This document shows, piece by piece, positions 17,294 to 28,688 of a stretch of 64,000 nt of DNA (positions within the stretch are counted from its first letter, which is position 1; the number at the start of each line of letters is the position of its first letter). Made by a program: the position numbers and the translations under genes. This DNA is from Acidovorax benzenivorans (GTDB lineage Bacteria > Pseudomonadota > Gammaproteobacteria > Burkholderiales > Burkholderiaceae_C). The DNA lies in assembly GCF_028680575.1 (NCBI RefSeq), contig NZ_JAPCKI010000003.1, forward strand, positions 434,001 to 498,000, given 5' to 3'. The notes beneath the pieces were generated by a model. The model saw only the letters and a list, made by a program, of their open reading frames with translations. It made no database searches and had not been told where the DNA came from.

Positions 17294-17331
17294 AAAAAAA
17301 CGCCCTGCGCCGCAGTTGCGGGGCAGGGCGT
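17294..17331 (-). terminator. Strong intrinsic terminator after rpoD
   Basis: Minus-strand stem ACGCCCTGC/GCAGGGCGT with an inner CCGCA/TGCGG stem, followed directly by seven T residues. It lies 46 bases beyond the rpoD stop. Confidence 0.92.
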
Positions 17332-17377
17332 CGGGGCCTGGGCAGGCCACAGTGCGGCCGGTGGGGCTTGTGCTGGC

Positions 17378-19753
<2,376 letters not shown>

Positions 19754-19999
19754 GGAGCAACCTCAGAATCAAAAACGGACACAAAGAAAACGCAAGCGCC
19801 TCAGATCCCGGCGCGGGTGGCAACGCAAAGCAACAAGGGCTTTGCGCCTGGAGGGGACACCCTCAGCGGCAAGATGTCTGGGCGATCATTTGGTGTGCAG
19901 TCCTTGCGATAAGTGGACCCATCAGCGCATAGGTGCGCGTTTGTCACGGTGGTCCGGCTCGGAGGTGCTGCTGTCGCTCTTGCCAATAACTAACCTTAT

Positions 20000-20005
20000 A
20001 TTATA
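20000..20005 (-). promoter_or_regulatory. Candidate -10 element upstream of rpoD
   Basis: A perfect TATAAT on the minus strand, 16 bases past the dnaG stop and 247 bases before the rpoD start. No convincing -35 lies at 16-18 bases upstream, so support is partial. The rest of the 19754-20020 gap shows no gene. Confidence 0.35.
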
Positions 20006-20020
20006 CCGCCTGAGCTCTAT

Positions 20021-22084
20021 TCAAGCGGGTTTTAGCGCTATTTGCTCCAGTTCCTTGCGCTTTTCGGCCAGCGCTCGGTAGCGCTCCAGGGCTGACGGGT
20101 CTTGCGCCACCTGCAGCACCAACACCTTTTGCTGCTCCTTGATGTCCTCTATCTGCATGCGGCTGAGCAGGTCGCGCAGCTCCAGTCGCAGTTCGTGCAG
20201 CTCGCCTTCGGTCTGCGCATGCGAGCCGGTCATGACCTTCACGGCCAGCGCCTCGCACTCGTGGTCGCGCAGGCTCTCGCGCAGCACGGCCCAGGCCAGG
20301 GGGCCGTGTTCGTGAAACTGCGCCTCCAGCCACGCAAACAGCGGCCCATGGGGCGCGGGCTGGGCAGACAGCGTGGTGTGGTCCTCGTGTGTCAGCTCTT
20401 CCAGAAACGCCATGTGCGACAGCAGCAGCCGCGCCGCGTGGTCGGCCCGGCCCATGGCCGGTGTGCGGGGCAGGCGGGGCTGGGGCGGCCAGGGGGCGTC
20501 CTTGTCGCGTTTTTTCCAGTTGCCACCGCTTTTCCAGTCACCCCCTTTGCGAAACGGGGGCTTGCTGCTGCCTGGGCCGCCATAGCTGCTTTGCCCGCCA
20601 TAGCCACCCTGGTTGCCGTAACTGCCGTAGCCGGGGTCGTAGGCGGGGCCTGCCGACTCGCTGTGGGGTTGCCATCCGTCGGCCTCGGGCGGGGCATCCC
20701 AGCTGGGTGCGTCATCAGGGGCGGGGCGGGGCTGGTGACGCTGCGGGGGCGCGTGGTGTGCGGCGCGCAGGCCGTCGCGGGCGGCGGCCTGGCCCCACAG
20801 GTCGGACAGGTCGCGGGCATTGAGCTGGGTCAGCTCGGCCAGCTCGCCCAGCAACTGGCGCTTGAGCACGCCGTCGGGCAACGCCGTCCACAGCGGGCGT
20901 GCATTGCTGGCCATGTGCGCGCGGCCTTCGGCGGTGGCCAGGTCACAGCCCTCGCTGGCCGATTCGACCAGGAAGCGGCTCAGCGGCATGGCGTCGCCCA
21001 CGTGGCGCGCGAAGGCGTCGGTGCCATGGTCGCGGATGAAACTGTCCGGGTCGTGCTCGGCGGGCAGGAACAGAAACTTGATGCTGCGCGTGTCGGTGGC
21101 ATGGGGCAGGGCGCCGTCCAGCGCCTTGCGGGCCGCGCGCCGTCCGGCGTTGTCGCCGTCAAAGCTGAACACCACCGCGTCGGTAAACCGCAGCAGCTTT
21201 TGCACATGCTCTGGCGTACACGCGGTGCCCAGCGTGGCCACCGCGTTTGGAAAGCCCAGTTGCGCCAGGGCCACCACGTCCATGTAGCCCTCGGTAACCA
21301 GCGCGTAGCCCGCCTCGCGGATGGCGGTGCGGGCCTCGAACAGGCCGTAGAGCTCGCGCCCCTTGTGGAACACCGGGGTTTCGGGCGAGTTGAGGTACTT
21401 GGGCTTGTCGTCCCCCAGCACCCGGCCGCCGAACCCGATGTGCTCGCCCTTGACGTTGCGGATGGGGAACATCACCCGGTCGCGAAACCGGTCGTAGCGC
21501 TTGCCGCCGTCTTCGTCGTTCACGATGACCAGGCCGCTTTCTTCGAGCAGCGGGTCGTCGTAGCTGGGAAACACGCTGGCCAGGCTGCGCCAGCCTTCGG
21601 GCGCATAGCCCAGGCCGTAGCGCTTGGCCACAGCGCCAGAGACGCCCCGGCCCTTGAAGTACCCGATGGCGCGTTGCGATTCGCGCAGGTGGCGGCGGTA
21701 GGCGTCGGCGGCTTTTTCGAGCACATCGTTCAGCGTGGCCTGTTTCTGGCGCGCGGCGGCAGCACGTTCCTTTTCGTGGGGGGAGATGTCGTCGTCGGGC
21801 ACTTGCAGGCCCACGCTCTGGGCCAGGTCTTGCACGGCCTCGACAAACCCCATGCCGGCGTGGTCCATCAGAAAACTGATGGCGTTGCCGTTCTTGCCGC
21901 AGCCAAAGCAGTGATAAAACTGCTTGGCGGGACTGACGCTGAAGGACGGTGATTTCTCCCCATGGAAGGGGCACAGCCCCATGAAATTGGCGCCACCCTT
22001 CTTGAGCTGCACGTAGCGCCCCACGATGTCCACCACGTCTACACGGGTGAGCAGTTCCTGAATGAAAGACTGAGGGATCGTCAC
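20021..22084 (-). CDS. dnaG: DNA primase
   Basis: Synthesises RNA primers at the replication fork together with DnaB. The protein has 687 residues, somewhat longer than E. coli DnaG. Order: CHC2 zinc finger (CPFH and CFGC around residues 40-64), catalytic core with TOPRIM motifs (EGYMDVVALAQ and FSFDGDNAGRRAARKAL), a low-complexity linker (about 445-545, rich in Gly, Tyr, Ser, Pro and Lys, with GYGSYGNQGGYGGQSSYGG), and a C-terminal DnaB-binding helical domain. The GTG at 22084 gives the family start TIPQSFIQELL; there is no closer ATG. rpoD follows, but rpsU, the usual first gene of this operon, is not upstream. Confidence 0.97.
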   Translation of the reverse strand: MTIPQSFIQELLTRVDVVDIVGRYVQLKKGGANFMGLCPFHGEKSPSFSVSPAKQFYHCFGCGKNGNAISFLMDHAGMGFVEAVQDLAQSVGLQVPDDDISPHEKERAAAARQKQATLNDVLEKAADAYRRHLRESQRAIGYFKGRGVSGAVAKRYGLGYAPEGWRSLASVFPSYDDPLLEESGLVIVNDEDGGKRYDRFRDRVMFPIRNVKGEHIGFGGRVLGDDKPKYLNSPETPVFHKGRELYGLFEARTAIREAGYALVTEGYMDVVALAQLGFPNAVATLGTACTPEHVQKLLRFTDAVVFSFDGDNAGRRAARKALDGALPHATDTRSIKFLFLPAEHDPDSFIRDHGTDAFARHVGDAMPLSRFLVESASEGCDLATAEGRAHMASNARPLWTALPDGVLKRQLLGELAELTQLNARDLSDLWGQAAARDGLRAAHHAPPQRHQPRPAPDDAPSWDAPPEADGWQPHSESAGPAYDPGYGSYGNQGGYGGQSSYGGPGSSKPPFRKGGDWKSGGNWKKRDKDAPWPPQPRLPRTPAMGRADHAARLLLSHMAFLEELTHEDHTTLSAQPAPHGPLFAWLEAQFHEHGPLAWAVLRESLRDHECEALAVKVMTGSHAQTEGELHELRLELRDLLSRMQIEDIKEQQKVLVLQVAQDPSALERYRALAEKRKELEQIALKPA

Positions 22085-22141
22085 ACGGCCTATTGTCCGC
22101 GTAAACTCTTTGTAACCAGTTATTGCTGGAAAGGTTTTGGC

Positions 22142-23236
22142 ATGGGTTTTACGGCGTGTCGGCAGGCATTGACGGGCAGGGCGCTGCAAAGGTGGCGCAC
22201 CAGCCTGCCTGTGCTGCTGGTGGCCCTGGCAGGGCTTGCGCTGCTGCCGGGGGGCTCGCAGGCTGCGACGGTGCTCAGGGTGCTGGCCTGGCCGGGTTAT
22301 GCCGACCCGGACTTTGTGGCGGTGTTCGAGAAGCGCCATGGGGTCAAGGTCGAGATCACTACCGTGGCGTCAGACGATGTTTTGCGCGCCAAGCTGGACA
22401 GCGCCGACGGGCCGGGTTTTGACCTGGTAGCTGCCAACACGGCAGAAATCGCCCGGCTGATCCTCCATGACAAGCTGGCGCCGTTGCCGCTGGACAACAT
22501 TCGCAACACGGCGGGGCAACTGCCCCGGTTTCGGCAGTTGCACACCATTGCAGGCATTGGTTGGCGGGGCGAGGTCTACGCCATGCCCTTCACCTACTCC
22601 GAAATGGGGCTGGTGTATGACCGCCAGCAGTTCAGCACCCCGCCGCAGTCGATTGCTGTGCTGTGGGACCCGCGCTGGCAGGGCAAGGTGTTGGCGTTTG
22701 ACGGCAGCAGCCATGGTTTTGCGCTGGCCGCCATGCGCCGGGGCCTGCCGCCGTTTCGCATCGATGCCGAGCGTTTCAGCCCGCTGGCCAAAGACCTGGT
22801 GGCCCTGCGGCGCAACGTGCGGTCGTTCTACAGCTTGCCGGAGGAGTCGGTGGAGCTGTTTCGCAAGCACAAGGTGGCGGTGATGCATGCCAACTACGGC
22901 CAGCAGCAGCTCAAGCAGCTGCGCGATGCCGGGCTGGATGTGGGCTATGTGGTGCCCAAGGAGGGCGCGCTGGCCTGGCTGGACTGCTGGGCCATCACCC
23001 GCCGCTCGTCCCAGGTGGCTTTGGCTGCCGAGTGGATCAACTACATGCTCGACCCCGCCGTGAGCCGCGAATTCACGCGGCGCCAGGGCCTGGCCAACAC
23101 CCTGGACGAGCCGCCCGCCTTGGCGGGCAATGTGCCCAAGGGCCCCATCGTGTGGCTGGAGCCGGTGGAAGACGAAACCCTGCGCGCCCGGCTGTGGCAG
23201 CGCATTGTGTCGGGTGACCGACCCAACCGGTTCTGA
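22142..23236 (+). CDS. PotD/NspS-like periplasmic (polyamine-type) binding protein
   Basis: Secreted binding protein of 364 residues with an N-terminal signal peptide (about 1-41, ending GSQA). By eye it aligns with the spermidine/putrescine-binding protein PotD: VLAWPGYADPDF at the start of the mature domain, DLVAANTAEIARL, AMPFTYSEMGLVYD, and VVPKEGALAWLDCWAI, whose W-x-D matches PotD ligand residues W255 and D257. No ABC permease or ATPase gene is near. The stop codon is 3 bases before a membrane diguanylate cyclase gene, so the pair resembles NspS-MbaA of Vibrio cholerae, where a polyamine-bound protein regulates c-di-GMP. A GGAAAGG precedes the start by seven bases. Confidence 0.87.
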   Translation: MGFTACRQALTGRALQRWRTSLPVLLVALAGLALLPGGSQAATVLRVLAWPGYADPDFVAVFEKRHGVKVEITTVASDDVLRAKLDSADGPGFDLVAANTAEIARLILHDKLAPLPLDNIRNTAGQLPRFRQLHTIAGIGWRGEVYAMPFTYSEMGLVYDRQQFSTPPQSIAVLWDPRWQGKVLAFDGSSHGFALAAMRRGLPPFRIDAERFSPLAKDLVALRRNVRSFYSLPEESVELFRKHKVAVMHANYGQQQLKQLRDAGLDVGYVVPKEGALAWLDCWAITRRSSQVALAAEWINYMLDPAVSREFTRRQGLANTLDEPPALAGNVPKGPIVWLEPVEDETLRARLWQRIVSGDRPNRF

Positions 23237-23239
23237 CCG

Positions 23240-24907
23240 ATGGCACGCATGACATGGAGCATCGCGCTGAGGCTGGGGGCCCTGTTGGCCTCGTTCAGCG
23301 TGTTCGCGGCCATTTTGGCGGGCTACTACACCTTCGATTCGAGCCGTGAACGCCTGCAAGGGCGGGCCGAGCGCTCGCTGCTGGCCACCACGCAGGTGCT
23401 GGCGCGTCACATGCAGGCGGGCTTTGGCACGGTGGCGCGCGACACGGCCTTTTTGGCGGATGCCGCTGCCGTCGAGCAAGACCAGGGGCGGCTGGCCGAG
23501 CTGTTCAAGGCCAGCCTGCAGGCGCACCCCGCCTACCTGCAGATCCGCTTCATCAGCGCCAGCGACTACGGGCTGGAGCTGGTGCGCATCGACCGCCAGG
23601 GCGACAAGCTGGTGCGCATTCCCGATGACCTGTTGCAGGAGAAGTCGCACTTTCCGTTCGTGTTCGAGGCCCTCAGCCTGCCCGATGGCGAGGTGTATGT
23701 GTCCGAGTTCGGCATCAACCACGAAGACGCCGCGCAGGACGCCGCCGTGCCTGTGTTCAACATGGCATCGCCGGTGGTGCAGGCAGGCCAGTTGCGGGGC
23801 GTGGTGGTGGTGCGGGTGGCGGCTGCGCCGTTTTTGCACAACTTCAACGCAGCCTTGCCTACGCCCTACGGGTTTTATCTGGGCAACCGCTGGGGCGATT
23901 TTCTGGTGCACCCGGATGCCACGCAGACCTTTGGCTTTGACCGAGGCCAACGCATCCTGATCCAGGAGTCGTTCCCGCAGGTGGCAGCGCTGATCGATGG
24001 GCGTGCCGAGGAGGCGGTGCTCAGCCAGCCCGGTAGCGACGAGGAGGAGGCGCGCGTTTTTGCGTTTGTGCGCATGCCCTTTGGCAACCAGGACGAGGGG
24101 CGCATCATGGTGGTGGGGCTCTCGCAGCCGCTGGCGGTGGTGCAGGGCGAGGTGCTGGACCTGGGGCGCAGCATCCTCAAAATCTTGTTGGTGCTCAGCG
24201 TAGTGGGTGTGGCCCTGGCGGCCGGGGTGTCGCGCCTGGTCACCCAGCCGCTGCAGGCCATGGTGAAGGCAGCGCAGGCGTTTTCGCGTGGGCAGGCGCA
24301 CGGCGCGCTCCCGGTGCACCGGGGCGACGAGGTGGGAGAGCTGGCCCGCAGCTTTCAGGACATGGAGCAGCAGATCAGCCGCCAACTGGCCGAGCTGAAC
24401 CTCAGCCGCGACGCCATGGCCCACCTGGCGCACCACGATGCACTCACCGGCCTGCCCAATCGCCGCATGTTCGAGCAGCGCCTGGCGCAGGTGCTGGAAC
24501 TGTCGCGCCGCACGGGCCGCAGCTGCGCTCTGCTGTTTGTGGACCTGGACGACTTCAAGGCCATCAACGATACGCACGGGCATGCCGTGGGTGACCTGGT
24601 ACTGCAGGCCGTGGCCCGCACCATCGTGGGGGCCGTGCGCCAGGTGGACACCGTGGCCCGGCTCGCAGGAGACGAGTTCACGGTGCTCTGCGAAAACGTG
24701 GACTCCGAAGAGGCTGCGCTGCAGATCGTGACCAAGCTGCAGCACGCGTTCGAGCCAGCGCTGGACATCGACGGCGAGCCGCAGGCGGTGCGCGCCAGCA
24801 TTGGCCTGAGCCTGTTCCCCCGCGACGCCCAGGATGCCCGCACACTCATGGCCAGCGCCGACGCGGCCATGTACCGCATCAAGCAAAGCCACAAGCGAAG
24901 GGTGTGA
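23240..24907 (+). CDS. Membrane diguanylate cyclase with periplasmic sensor and HAMP
   Basis: c-di-GMP synthase of 555 residues. Order: TM1 (about 7-30), a large periplasmic Cache-type sensor (about 31-310), TM2 (about 313-335), HAMP, short coiled coil, and GGDEF domain (about 390-555). The signature is AGDEF (476-480), a variant found in active enzymes, and the product-inhibition site RQVD (467-470) sits exactly five residues before it. There is no EAL domain. It lies 3 bases after a PotD/NspS-like binding protein gene, so that protein probably docks on the periplasmic domain and sets cyclase activity. Confidence 0.93.
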   Translation: MARMTWSIALRLGALLASFSVFAAILAGYYTFDSSRERLQGRAERSLLATTQVLARHMQAGFGTVARDTAFLADAAAVEQDQGRLAELFKASLQAHPAYLQIRFISASDYGLELVRIDRQGDKLVRIPDDLLQEKSHFPFVFEALSLPDGEVYVSEFGINHEDAAQDAAVPVFNMASPVVQAGQLRGVVVVRVAAAPFLHNFNAALPTPYGFYLGNRWGDFLVHPDATQTFGFDRGQRILIQESFPQVAALIDGRAEEAVLSQPGSDEEEARVFAFVRMPFGNQDEGRIMVVGLSQPLAVVQGEVLDLGRSILKILLVLSVVGVALAAGVSRLVTQPLQAMVKAAQAFSRGQAHGALPVHRGDEVGELARSFQDMEQQISRQLAELNLSRDAMAHLAHHDALTGLPNRRMFEQRLAQVLELSRRTGRSCALLFVDLDDFKAINDTHGHAVGDLVLQAVARTIVGAVRQVDTVARLAGDEFTVLCENVDSEEAALQIVTKLQHAFEPALDIDGEPQAVRASIGLSLFPRDAQDARTLMASADAAMYRIKQSHKRRV

Positions 24908-25027
24908 GGCCACGCACCGGCCACGCGCCCTGTGCCGCTGCCAACACCGTCGCCACGCTGGCCCGTGTTGCTTTCGTGTCAGCCTGCGGCGCTAGGCTGT
25001 GTGTAGTTCACCTTCTTGCACCGACCC

Positions 25028-26674
25028 ATGACCTCCATCTTTGACCAGCACCTGCCCCGCAACGAAGCCAACTTTGCCGCCCTGTCGCCCCTGTCGTTCA
25101 TCGAACGCACGGCCGAGGTCTACCCCGACCGCCTGGCCATCGTGCATGGCACGCTGCGCCAGACCTGGGCCCAGACCTACGCACGCTGCCGCCAGCTGGC
25201 CAGCGCCTTGGTGCAGGCAGGCATTGGCAAGAACGACACCGTCGCCGTGATGCTGCCCAACACCCCACCCATGGTGGAGGCGCACTTTGGCGTACCCATG
25301 GCAGGCGCGGTGCTCAACACCCTCAACACCCGGTTGGACCCGGAGGCCATTGCCTTCATGCTCGACCACGGCGAGGCCAAGGCCGTGATCGTGGACCCGG
25401 AATTCAGCGGCACCATGGCCAAGGCGCTGGCCCTGCGCACTGCCACCACGCCCATTCGCGTGATCGAGGTGCAGGACGCCCTCTACGGCCCCGCCGTGCA
25501 AAGCCTGGACGGCACCGATTACGAAGCCTTTGTAGCCACGGGCGACGCGGCCTTTGCCTGGGGCCTGCCCGCCGACGAGTGGGATGCGATTGCGCTCAAC
25601 TACACATCCGGCACCACCGGCAACCCCAAGGGCGTGGTCTACCACCACCGGGGCGCGGCCAGCAACGCCATCAGCAACGTGCTGGAGTGGGATATGCCCA
25701 AACACGCGGTGTACCTGTGGACGCTGCCCATGTTCCACTGCAATGGCTGGTGTTTTCCGTGGACGATCGCGGCCCGCGCAGGCGTCAACGTGTGCCTGCG
25801 CCGCGTGGACGCGCAGGCCATCTTCGACGCCATTCGCACCCACGGCGTCACGCACTACTGCGGCGCGCCCATCGTGCACGGGCTGCTGGTCAACGCGCCC
25901 GAGGCGATGAAGGTGGGCGTTCCTGCAGGCGTCAAGGCCATGGTGGCAGGCGCGGCGCCACCAGCGTCGATGATCGAAGGCATGGAAAAAATGGGGTTTG
26001 ACCTGACCCATGTGTACGGGCTGACCGAGGTGTACGGCCCCGCTACCGTGTGCGCCAAACATGAGGCCTGGGATGCCCTCGACATCGGTGAGCGCGCCCG
26101 CCTCAATGCCCGCCAGGGTGTGCGCTACCACCTGGAGCGCGACGTGCGCGTGCTCGACCCCGAGACCATGCTGCCCGTGCCGCAGGACGGCGAAACCATG
26201 GGCGAGATCATGTTCAAGGGCAACATCGCCATGAAGGGCTACCTGAAGAACCCCAAGGCCACCGACGAGGCCTTTGCGGGCGGCTGGTTCCACAGCGGCG
26301 ATCTGGCCGTGCAGTACCCCGACGGCTACATCAAGATCAAGGACCGCAGCAAGGACATCATCATCTCGGGCGGCGAGAACATCTCGTCCATTGAGGTGGA
26401 GGACGTGCTGTACCGCCACCCCGACGTGCTGGCCGCCGCCGTGGTGGCCAAGCCTGATGCAAAGTGGGGCGAAACCCCCTGCGCCTTTGTGGAGCTGAAG
26501 GCCGGTGCCACCACCACGCCCGAAGACATCGTGGCGCACTGCAAAAAGCACTTGGCGGGCTTCAAGGTGCCGCGCGCCGTGGTGTTTGGCGAGCTGCCCA
26601 AAACCAGCACTGGCAAGATCCAGAAGTTCGAGCTGCGCAAGCAGGCGGGCTCGGCGGCAGCCATCAACGTCTGA
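25028..26674 (+). CDS. Acyl-CoA synthetase (AMP-forming), DmdB/medium-chain type
   Basis: ANL-superfamily ligase of 548 residues that activates a carboxylic acid to its CoA ester via an acyl-AMP. The ATP-binding loop is YTSGTTGNPKGV, followed by the substrate-site stretch LPMFHCNGWCFPWTIAARAG, VYGLTEVYGPAT, the hinge region GWFHSGDLAV... IKIKDRSKDIIISGGENIS, and the catalytic lysine in KTSTGKIQKFELR near the C-terminus. The family includes methylmercaptopropionate-CoA ligases and other short/medium-chain acyl ligases; the substrate cannot be told. It stands alone between a diguanylate cyclase and a convergent AraC gene. The ATG at 25028 is preferred over a TTG 12 bases upstream. Confidence 0.9.
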   Translation: MTSIFDQHLPRNEANFAALSPLSFIERTAEVYPDRLAIVHGTLRQTWAQTYARCRQLASALVQAGIGKNDTVAVMLPNTPPMVEAHFGVPMAGAVLNTLNTRLDPEAIAFMLDHGEAKAVIVDPEFSGTMAKALALRTATTPIRVIEVQDALYGPAVQSLDGTDYEAFVATGDAAFAWGLPADEWDAIALNYTSGTTGNPKGVVYHHRGAASNAISNVLEWDMPKHAVYLWTLPMFHCNGWCFPWTIAARAGVNVCLRRVDAQAIFDAIRTHGVTHYCGAPIVHGLLVNAPEAMKVGVPAGVKAMVAGAAPPASMIEGMEKMGFDLTHVYGLTEVYGPATVCAKHEAWDALDIGERARLNARQGVRYHLERDVRVLDPETMLPVPQDGETMGEIMFKGNIAMKGYLKNPKATDEAFAGGWFHSGDLAVQYPDGYIKIKDRSKDIIISGGENISSIEVEDVLYRHPDVLAAAVVAKPDAKWGETPCAFVELKAGATTTPEDIVAHCKKHLAGFKVPRAVVFGELPKTSTGKIQKFELRKQAGSAAAINV

Positions 26675-26710
26675 GAGGGCGTGACGCGCCTCGTGGGGGC
26701 GCGGTGGGTG

Positions 26711-26779
26711 GCTATTTTGCTATGCAATTAATAGCTGATTGCGCATATTTCACTAGCGCATCCGCCGCTTTTGGCTTGA
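26711..26779. repeat. Family A repeat, copy 4
   Basis: Carries AATTAATAGCTGATTGCGC, then ACTAGCGCATCCGCC and a T-rich end. It lies between the convergent ends of the acyl-CoA synthetase and the AraC-type regulator. Confidence 0.65.
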
Positions 26780-26832
26780 AAACCGAGGCCAGGGGCTCCT
26801 GGGCGTCCCTGCGGCGCTGGCAGGGCTGGGTG

Positions 26833-27726
26833 TCAACGCCCTTCGTCCACCGCCTCGCGCCAGTCCCGCGCTGACATCCCCAGCTTTTGCGCAAACACGC
26901 GCGACAGCGCCGAGGGGTTGGCATAGCCCAGTTCATAGGCGATGGACTTGAGCGACCGGCCCGCACGCAGATGCGCCTGCGCCAGCGTCAGCCGCCAGTG
27001 CACCAGGTAGTCGGCCGGTGTCTCGCCCACCACGGCCTTGAAGCGGGCGGCAAATGCGCTGCGTGACAGGCCCGCCTGCTGTGCCATCTGCTCCAGGCTC
27101 CAGGCCTGGCCCGGCGCCTCGTGCAGAGCCGTCAGGGTTCGTGACAGATGGGGATCGGCCAGGCCGGTCAGCAGGCCGGGGGGCATCTGCGCCTGCTGCG
27201 GGTGGTCCAGCAGCCAGCGCAGCAGCTGCAGCAGCACCACTTCAAACAGCCGGTCGGCCAGCACGCGGTGGCCGCAGCGCAGGCGGTCGGTCTCGGCAAA
27301 CAGCAAGTCCAGCGACTGCTGCAGCCCGTCCACCGCACCCAACGGCAACACCACCAGCGGGGGCAGGGCGCGGGCCAGCGGGTGGCTGGCGCCGCCGTCA
27401 AAGTCCAGCGCCGCGCAGGTGAAGTCCGAGCCCTCGGTGGGCGCGTTGTGAAAGAAGTGCTCCAGCGGCCGGGCATAGAACAGCAGGCTGGGCTCGGTCA
27501 CCTCCAGCCGCTCCGGTGGCCCCGCCTGGGGCTGGTGCGTCACCACCATCTCGCCGCAGCGCAGCACATGCAAAAAGCCCCGGCCCGGCGCCGCCGCAAA
27601 GTGCGTGACCCCACACAGCGGCCCGCTGTGGAACAGGTGCGCGCGCACCCGAAACCGCTCCAGCAGCGGCGACAAACGGTCGAGCGGCGCAGGTGCCTGC
27701 GCTGACGTTGGGGTGGGGGGTGGCAT
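26833..27726 (-). CDS. AraC-family transcriptional regulator
   Basis: Regulator of 297 residues. The N-terminal part (about 20-180) is a cupin-like sensory domain of the AraC_binding_2/CrpA kind (HFAAAPGRGFLHVLRCGEMV, LLFYARPLEHFF). The C-terminal 100 residues hold two helix-turn-helix motifs (WSLEQMAQQAGLSRSAFAAR and SLKSIAYELGYANPSALSRV). It diverges from a carboxymuconolactone-decarboxylase-family gene with 152 bases between, and that gene is its most likely target. Members with this layout often control genes for small peroxidase-like or short-chain dehydrogenase proteins. Start chosen at 27726 from the proline-rich N-terminus; the frame is open further upstream. Confidence 0.88.
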   Translation of the reverse strand: MPPPTPTSAQAPAPLDRLSPLLERFRVRAHLFHSGPLCGVTHFAAAPGRGFLHVLRCGEMVVTHQPQAGPPERLEVTEPSLLFYARPLEHFFHNAPTEGSDFTCAALDFDGGASHPLARALPPLVVLPLGAVDGLQQSLDLLFAETDRLRCGHRVLADRLFEVVLLQLLRWLLDHPQQAQMPPGLLTGLADPHLSRTLTALHEAPGQAWSLEQMAQQAGLSRSAFAARFKAVVGETPADYLVHWRLTLAQAHLRAGRSLKSIAYELGYANPSALSRVFAQKLGMSARDWREAVDEGR

Positions 27727-27878
27727 GGTTTTGGATGATTGGGTATGAATTATGGATTTTATGTGCCCGATGGTATTCGCTGAGGCCGGACACTGCAAGG
27801 GTGCTGAGAACAGGCACCCGGCGCCTGAGCAGGCACCGGTCGTCCAACCAATCTTTCATGTCTTTCAAGGAAAACACC

Positions 27879-28445
27879 ATGTCTGCTACCTCTTCTTCCG
27901 TCGCCCGCGTCCCCCTCGTTGACCCCGCCAACGCCACCGGCACGGTGCGCGCCGTGCTCGACCAGATCCACGGTGCCTTTGGCGCCACGCCCCACATGTT
28001 CCGCGCGGTGGCCAACTCGCCCGCCGCGCTGCAAAGCATGTGGGGCGCCTTCGGGGCGCTGGGTGGTGGCGTGATCGGCGCAGGCCTGGGCGAGCAGATC
28101 GCCGTGGCCGTGGCCAACCGCAATGGCTGCAACTACTGCCTGGCCGCACACACCGCCCTGGGCCGCAAGGCAGGCGTGAGCGGCGAGGCGCTGGCCGCCG
28201 CGCAGTCGGGCGAATCTACCGACCAGCGTACCGCCGCCGTGCTGCGCTTTGCACTCAAGCTGGTGAACGAACGCGGCCAGGTCGATGCGGCTGACGTGCA
28301 GGCCTTGCGCGACCAGGGCCTGAGCGACGAGCACATCGTCGAAATCGTGGCCCATGTGGCGCTGAACCTGTTCACCAACTACGTGAACGTGGCGCTGGCC
28401 GTGCCGGTGGACTTCCCCGGCGTCAAGCTGCGCCCCGCGCGCTGA
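27879..28445 (+). CDS. AhpD-like / carboxymuconolactone decarboxylase family protein
   Basis: Small all-helical protein of 188 residues. It has the full peroxidatic motif E-X11-C-X2-C-X3-H: E72, C84, C87 and H91 in NGCNYCLAAH. Proteins with this motif reduce alkyl hydroperoxides or act as thiol relays, while true carboxymuconolactone decarboxylases lack the CxxC; a redox role is therefore more likely. AAGG upstream of the ATG supports the start. It is divergent from an AraC-type regulator that probably controls it in response to a small organic compound or oxidant. Confidence 0.88.
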   Translation: MSATSSSVARVPLVDPANATGTVRAVLDQIHGAFGATPHMFRAVANSPAALQSMWGAFGALGGGVIGAGLGEQIAVAVANRNGCNYCLAAHTALGRKAGVSGEALAAAQSGESTDQRTAAVLRFALKLVNERGQVDAADVQALRDQGLSDEHIVEIVAHVALNLFTNYVNVALAVPVDFPGVKLRPAR

Positions 28446-28688
28446 GTGCTGGGGCGGTGCGTGTCTTGCTGACGGGCCGGACACGCGCCTCGCCCGGTGC
28501 CGCCTGCGCAGGTCAGGGCCACGCGTCTGTGGCGGGGCCCTGCCCAGGGGAGGGGGCTGTTGCGACCACTGGTCGGGGCCCATGCGCGCGTTTTTGGCAC
28601 GCATGCCCTGCCGCAAAGTCGTTTGTCAGCGCGGCAGACCTGGCGCACCATGGCTGGTCTTTTGCCACCCCCCAAAGGAAGCCGCCCC

